NCBI GenBank assembly: GCA_036013505.1
Contig: CP107851.1
Span: 9,038,001-9,102,000, forward strand
Direction: 5' to 3'
Source: Streptomyces sp. NBC_00510
GTDB taxonomy: Bacteria > Actinomycetota > Actinomycetes > Streptomycetales > Streptomycetaceae
DNA length: 64,000 nt
Both the position numbers and the translations under genes were made by a program. Of the stretch, positions 57,224 through 64,000 are shown piece after piece. The notes below the pieces were generated by a model, which was not told where the DNA came from, searched no databases, and was given only the letters and a program-made list of their open reading frames with translations. The stretch's first letter is position 1. Every line of letters starts with the position of its first letter.

Positions 57224-58886
57224 TGAACGACACCCTCGCGGGCTGGCTCCAGATCCTCGCGCTGGTCGGCGCGCTGGCCCTGACCTACCGGCCGCTGGGC
57301 GACTACATGGCCCACACCCTCACCTCCGCCAAGCACCTTCGCGTCGAGCGCTTCGCGTACCGCCTCGGCGGGGTCGACGGCGACGCGGACCAGAAGTGGT
57401 CCGTCTACCTGCGGAGCGTGCTGGCCTTCTCGGCCGTCTCCGTCCTCTTCCTCTACGGCTTCATGCGGCTGCAGAACCACCTGCTGCTGTCCATAGGCAT
57501 GCCCGCGGTGACGCCCGGCGTGTCCTTCAACACGGCCGCCTCCTTCGTCACCAACACCAACTGGCAGTCCTACTCCGGTGAGTCCACGATGGGCCACCTG
57601 GTGCAGATGTCCGGTCTCGCGGTGCAGAACTTCGTGTCGGCCGCCGTCGGCATCGCCGTCGTCGCCGCCCTGATCCGGGGCTTCACCCGCAAGAAGACCG
57701 ACCGCATCGGCAACTTCTGGGTGGACCTCACCCGGATCGTCGTGCGCGTGCTGCTCCCGCTCGCCTTCGTCTTCGCGATCGTGCTGGTCGCCGGCGGCGT
57801 GGTGCAGAACTTCCACGGCGTCGAGTCGATCTCGACCCTGGTCGGCGACCACCAGAGCATGACCGGTGGCCCGGTGGCCTCCCAGGAGGTCATCAAGGAG
57901 CTGGGCACCAACGGCGGCGGCTTCTACAACGCCAACTCCGCCCACCCCTTCGAGAGCCCCAACCCCTTCACCAACTGGCTGGAGATCTACCTCCTGCTGG
58001 TGATCGCCACCTCCCTGCCGCGCACCTTCGGCCGCATGGTCGGCGACAACCGCCAGGGCTACGCGATCATCGCCGTGATGGGCGTGATCTGGGCCGCATC
58101 GGTCGCCATCATCACGGTGAACGAGCTGCACAGCGTGAGCAGCCAGGCCGGCCACTTGGCGGGCGGCATGATGGAGGGCAAGGAGCAGCGGTTCGGTGTG
58201 TGGGGGTCGGCGCTGTTCGCGGCGTCGACAACGCTCACCTCCACGGGCGCGGTCAACTCCTTCCACGATTCGTACTCGCCGATCGGCGGCGGGATGACGA
58301 TCTTCAACATGATGCTCGGTGAGATCGCCCCCGGTGGTACCGGCTCCGGTCTCTACGGCATCCTCATCCTGGCGATCATCGCGGTCTTCGTGGCCGGTCT
58401 GATGGTCGGCCGCACCCCGGAGTACCTGGGCAAGAAGCTCGGCGGCCGGGAGATGAAGTTCGCCTCCCTGTACATCCTCACCACCCCGGCGATCGTCCTG
58501 ATCGGTGCCGGCCTCGCCATGGCGATGCCGGGTCAGCGTGCGGGCATGCTCAACTCCGGTGCGCACGGCTTCTCCGAGGTGCTGTACGCCTTCACCTCGG
58601 CCGCCAACAACAACGGCTCGGCCTTCGCGGGCCTGACCGTCAACACCGACTGGTACAACACCGCGCTCGGCCTGGCCATGCTGTTCGGCCGCTTCCTGCC
58701 GATCGTGTTCGTCCTGGCGCTGGCCGGCTCCCTGGCCCGGCAGCAGCCGGTGCCGGCCACGGCGGGCACGCTGCCCACCCACCGGCCGCAGTTCGTCGGC
58801 CTGCTGACGGCCGTGATCCTGATCGTCGTCGGCCTCACCTACTTCCCGGCCCTGGCGCTGGGTCCGCTCGCGGAAGGTCTGTCCTG

Positions 58887-58887
<1 letters not shown>
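57223..58887 (+). CDS. kdpA: KdpA potassium-binding and translocating subunit
   Basis: A 554-residue protein with ten membrane helices and the four SKT-like selectivity loops; 'TNTNWQSYSGESTMG', 'LGTNGGGFYNANSAHPFESPN', 'STTLTSTGAVNSFHDSY' and 'TSAANNNGSAFAGL' are all visible. It forms the K+ channel-like part of the high-affinity uptake ATPase. GTG start, 1-bp overlap with kdpF, and stop overlapping the kdpB ATG (TGATG). Confidence 0.96.
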
Positions 58888-61004
<2,117 letters not shown>

Positions 61005-61023
61005 CAGAAGAAGGCAACCCATC

Positions 61024-61647
61024 ATGTTCGGCTCCCTGCCCACCGTGGTCCGCAACCACGTGGCCGCCCTGCGGATGCTGCTGGTGTTCACGGTGCTCCT
61101 GGGCATCGCATACCCGCTGGCCGTCACCGGCGTCGCCCAGGCGGCGTTCTCCGACCAGGCCAACGGCTCCAGGATCACCCAGGACGGCAAGACCGTCGGT
61201 TCCAGCCTCATCGGCCAGAACTTCACCCTCCCCAAGAAGGACCCGGACGACGCCGAAGAGGTCGCCCAGCCGGACCCGAAGTGGTTCCAGCCGCGACCCG
61301 GCGGCTACGACCCGCTGGTCACCGGCGCCTCCAACCTCGGCCCGAACGACGAGGATCTGGTGAAGACCATCAAGGAACGCCGGGCCGCGGTCGCCGAGTT
61401 CGACGGCGTCGCCCCCGAGGACGTGCCGGTCGACGCCGTCACGGCCTCCGGCTCCGGCCTCGACCCCCACATCTCGCCCGAGTACGCCCGCGAGCAGGTC
61501 GAGCGGGTCGCCCAGGCCCGCGGCCTGGACGCCGCCACCGTGCGCAAGCTGGTGGAGGACCACGTCCAGGGCCGGACCCTCGGCTTCCTCGGCGCGGAGC
61601 GCGTCAACGTGGTGGAACTCAACCAGGCGCTCACCGAGCTGAAGTGA
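61024..61647 (+). CDS. kdpC: KdpC subunit of potassium ATPase
   Basis: A 207-residue subunit with one N-terminal membrane helix ('LLVFTVLLGIAYPLAVTGVAQAAF') and a soluble domain carrying 'GSSLIGQNF', 'ASGSGLDPHISPEYAREQVERVA' and 'VRKLVEDHVQGRTLGFLG', all typical. It helps couple KdpA and KdpB. It is followed by a 21-bp hairpin and then kdpD. Confidence 0.96.
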   Translation: MFGSLPTVVRNHVAALRMLLVFTVLLGIAYPLAVTGVAQAAFSDQANGSRITQDGKTVGSSLIGQNFTLPKKDPDDAEEVAQPDPKWFQPRPGGYDPLVTGASNLGPNDEDLVKTIKERRAAVAEFDGVAPEDVPVDAVTASGSGLDPHISPEYAREQVERVAQARGLDAATVRKLVEDHVQGRTLGFLGAERVNVVELNQALTELK

Positions 61648-61675
61648 CGTCCCGTCACCACCGAACCGCCCGTAC

Positions 61676-61722
61676 CACGCCGCCCGGCGGCGCAGGGACC
61701 ACCTGCGCCGCCGGGCGGCGTG
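61676..61722 (+). terminator. 21-bp perfect hairpin between kdpC and kdpD
   Basis: Arms 61676-61696 and 61702-61722 are perfectly complementary over 21 bp with a 5-base loop (GACCA). It lies 28 bp after kdpC and 25 bp before kdpD, so it probably attenuates read-through from structural to sensor genes. Confidence 0.7.
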
Positions 61723-61747
61723 ACACCCGTACAAGGAAGGACTCCCG

Positions 61748-64000
61748 GTGACGCAGCCAGTCGTCCCGGCCCCGGCCGGCACTCCCCACGGACGGCCCGG
61801 CAGACTCAAGGTCTTCCTCGGGGCGGCCCCCGGAGTCGGGAAGACCTACCGCATGCTCGACGAGGCACGCCGCCGGGGCGCCCGAGGCACCGACGTCGTC
61901 GTGGGGTACGTCGAGTGCCACAAGCGGCCGCTCACGGAGGAGATGCTCGACGGTCTGGAGGTCGTGCCCCGCGCGGAACGCGATTACCGGGGCACCGTCT
62001 TCACCGAGATGGACCTCGACGCCGTCCTCGCCCGCGCACCGCAGGTGGCACTCGTCGACGAGATGGCCCACACCAACATCCCCGGCGGCCGCCACGCCAA
62101 GCGCTGGCAGGACATCGAGGTGCTCCTCAGGGCGGGGATCGACGTGATCACCGCCGTCAACATCCAGCACCTGGAGTCGCTCAACGACGTCGTCGAGAAG
62201 ATCACCGGCGTGCCCCAGCGGGAGACCGTCCCGGACGAGGTCGTCCGCCGCGCCGACCAGATCGAGCTCGTCGACATGCCCGCCGAGGCCCTGCGCCGCC
62301 GGATGGCCCACGGCAACGTCTACGCACCGGAGAAGGTCGACGCGGCCCTGTCGAACTACTTCCGCGTCGGCAACCTCACCGCGCTGCGCGAACTCGCCCT
62401 GCTCTGGGTCGCCGGACGCGTGGACGAGGCGCTGCAGAAGTACCGCTCCGAGCACGGCATCGGACGCGTCTGGGAGACCCGGGAGCGCGTGGTGGTCGCC
62501 GTGACCGGCGGCCCGGAGGGCGCGACCCTCATCCGCCGCGCCGCCCGGATCGCCGCTCGGTCCGCCGGTGGCGACCTGCTCGCCGTCCACATCGTGCGCA
62601 GCGACGGACTGGCCGACGCCTCGCCCGCCGCGCTGGCCAAACAGCGGGCCCTGGTGGAGAGCCTCGGCGGCACCTTCCATTCCGTCGTCGGCGACCACGT
62701 CCCCGATGCCCTGCTGGACTTCGCGCGGGCCGAGAGCGCCACCCAGCTGGTGATGGGTACCAGCCGGCGCGGGAGGCTGTCCCAGTTCCTCACCGGGCGC
62801 GGGGTCGGCGAGACCATCGTGGAACGCTCCGGCGACATCGACGTCCACATGGTCACCCACGAGCGCGCGGGACGCGGCCGCCTCCTGCCCGCCACCGGCA
62901 GCTCGCTGCCCACGGCGCGGAAGGTGGCGGGCCCCGTCGCGGGATTCGTCCTGCCCGCCCTGCTCACCGCGGTGCTCGCCAACAGCCGGGGCCACCTGAA
63001 CCTCACCAGCGAGGCGCTGCTCTTCCTGCTGACCGTGGTCGGCGTCGCCTGCATCGGCGGCGTCGTCTCCGCGCTGCTCGCGTCCCTGACCGCGTCCCTG
63101 CTGCTGAACTACTACTTCATACCGCCCATCGGCCGGTTCACCATCGGCGAGACCAACAACATGCTGGCGCTGGCCGTCTTCGCGCTCGTCGCCGTGACCG
63201 TCGCGACGATCGTGGACCGCTCGCTGCGGCTGTCCAGACGCGCGGCCAACGCCACCGCCGAGGCCGAGACGCTGTCCTCCCTCGCCGGGAGCATCCTGCG
63301 CGGCGACCAGGCCGTCGAGGCCCTGCTGCACCGTACGCGGGAGGCCTTCGGCATGGAGTCGGCCGAGCTCGTGCACGGCTCCGACGGCGGGGCGGCGCCG
63401 GTGGACGACCCCGCGGACGGCGTGGTGGCCGTGCCCGTCGGACCGGACGACGTCCTCGTCCTGCGCGGCCGCCGCCTGGCGGCCTCGGAGCGGCGTGTGC
63501 TCATCGCCTTCGCCGGGCACGTGGCCTCCGCGCTGGAACGGGCCCGGCTGGCCGAGGCCGCCGCCGAGGTGGAGCCCGTCAGGGCGGCCGACCGCATGCG
63601 GACGGCGCTGCTCGCGGCGGTCAGCCACGACCTGCGCACCCCGCTGGCCGGCGCCTGGGCGGCCGTCAGCTCGCTGCGCAGCCGGGAGGTCGAGTTCTCC
63701 GCCGAGGACCAGGAGGAACTGCTGGTCACCGCGGAGGTGTCCCTGGACCGGCTCAACCGGCTGGTGGACAACCTCCTCGACATGAGCCGGCTGCAGGCCG
63801 GCGCGCTCAGCCTGGCCCTCGAGCCGGCCTCCGTGGCCGAAGCGGCCTCGCTCGCCCTCGACAGCCTGGCCGAGAGCACGGTCCCCGTCACCACCCGGGG
63901 CCTGGCGGACGTACCATTCGCGCTGGCCGACCCGCCGCTCCTGGAACGCGTCATCGCCAACCTGGTGACCAACGCCCAGCGGTACGCCCCGGAAGGCACC
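61748..64000 (+). CDS. kdpD: KdpD sensor histidine kinase (cut by window end)
   Basis: 751 codons are visible. The KdpD domain has Walker A 'GAAPGVGKT' at residues 25-33 and 'VALVDEMAHTNIPGGRHAKRWQDIE'. A Usp-like domain covers ~250-370 ('VMGTSRRGRLSQFLTG'), four membrane helices ~395-495, a GAF-like segment, and the HisKA box 'AVSHDLRTPLAGAW' with H627. The window ends within the ATP-binding N box ('VIANLVTNAQRYAPEGT'). It senses K+ limitation or osmotic conditions and phosphorylates KdpE, expected just downstream. GTG start with GGAAGGA upstream. Confidence 0.96.
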   Translation, partial: MTQPVVPAPAGTPHGRPGRLKVFLGAAPGVGKTYRMLDEARRRGARGTDVVVGYVECHKRPLTEEMLDGLEVVPRAERDYRGTVFTEMDLDAVLARAPQVALVDEMAHTNIPGGRHAKRWQDIEVLLRAGIDVITAVNIQHLESLNDVVEKITGVPQRETVPDEVVRRADQIELVDMPAEALRRRMAHGNVYAPEKVDAALSNYFRVGNLTALRELALLWVAGRVDEALQKYRSEHGIGRVWETRERVVVAVTGGPEGATLIRRAARIAARSAGGDLLAVHIVRSDGLADASPAALAKQRALVESLGGTFHSVVGDHVPDALLDFARAESATQLVMGTSRRGRLSQFLTGRGVGETIVERSGDIDVHMVTHERAGRGRLLPATGSSLPTARKVAGPVAGFVLPALLTAVLANSRGHLNLTSEALLFLLTVVGVACIGGVVSALLASLTASLLLNYYFIPPIGRFTIGETNNMLALAVFALVAVTVATIVDRSLRLSRRAANATAEAETLSSLAGSILRGDQAVEALLHRTREAFGMESAELVHGSDGGAAPVDDPADGVVAVPVGPDDVLVLRGRRLAASERRVLIAFAGHVASALERARLAEAAAEVEPVRAADRMRTALLAAVSHDLRTPLAGAWAAVSSLRSREVEFSAEDQEELLVTAEVSLDRLNRLVDNLLDMSRLQAGALSLALEPASVAEAASLALDSLAESTVPVTTRGLADVPFALADPPLLERVIANLVTNAQRYAPEGT

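Noticed and set aside
57220..58782. A 520-codon minus-strand frame opposite kdpA
   Set aside because: Composition-driven shadow; kdpA is unambiguous on the other strand.
61655..63628. A 657-codon minus-strand frame opposite kdpD
   Set aside because: Shadow frame with biased Gly/Arg/His/Asp content; kdpD domains are intact on the plus strand.

Overview
The window is high-GC DNA in which coding frames show strong G/C preference at third codon positions. It carries a gas-vesicle cluster of the gvpO-A-F-G-J-L-S-K type, an Ada/AlkA/AlkB alkylation-repair operon, many GTG starts with GGAGG-type ribosome sites, anti-sigma-type ATPases, a SpoIIE-type phosphatase and a kdpFABC-D locus. Together these point to a Streptomyces (or very close actinomycete) chromosome, in an accessory, arm-like region rather than a conserved core. 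I see no rRNA, tRNA, CRISPR array, intact insertion sequence or prophage.

Layout. 1-5.4 kb: truncated LacI-type regulator, SDR, an HxlR regulator divergent from a DHA2 exporter plus thioesterase, and a DDAH-type amidinohydrolase. 5.5-8.3 kb: Lrp and ArsR-type regulators and an MFS transporter. 8.3-12.7 kb: five minus-strand DNA alkylation-repair genes with coupled starts (adaA-alkA, ogt, a 2OG-Fe(II) oxygenase, an Ada-domain fusion, alkB); a near-identical 24-bp element lies before both adaA-alkA and ogt. 12.7-17.6 kb: membrane protein, YihY protein, epimerase, MalY-type aminotransferase, methyltransferase. 17.9-22.6 kb: gvp cluster, with a divergent protein that has an acidic centre and a histone-like Lys/Ala tail. 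22.6-26.6 kb: DUF2071 protein, HATPase, SpoIIE phosphatase, methyltransferase, hypothetical protein.

26.7-29.2 kb: an unusual pair, a Gln/Gly-rich protein followed, after a 15-bp-stem hairpin, by a cytoplasmic subtilase-fold protein whose catalytic Ser and oxyanion Asn are replaced. 29.3-32.5 kb: decayed genes (hydrolase, ArsR, SRPBCC with an internal inversion) mixed with an F420-type reductase, an HxlR regulator, two tiny ORFs and an orphan HicB-like protein. 32.5-43.4 kb: mostly minus-strand single genes, including an Rv1733c-type membrane protein, an EamA transporter, a secreted tripeptidyl-aminopeptidase-like lipoprotein, an Asn/Asp-rich wall protein, a VanJ-like phosphatase, a MOSC protein, a LysR/serine-hydrolase divergent pair and a Tat-exported metallo-hydrolase. 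43.4-46.7 kb: ArsR-DUF6126 facing a SulP-PNPOx-HATPase operon, with related palindromes before both units. 46.7-50.5 kb: TetR regulator with flanking regulator remnants, an LLM oxidoreductase and two paralogous SDRs. 50.9-56.6 kb: M4 metalloprotease, LuxR-type regulator, aldehyde dehydrogenase. 57.0-64 kb: kdpFABC and the first 751 codons of kdpD, with a 21-bp perfect hairpin between kdpC and kdpD.

All functional calls come from reading motifs and remembered family features; no database search was run.
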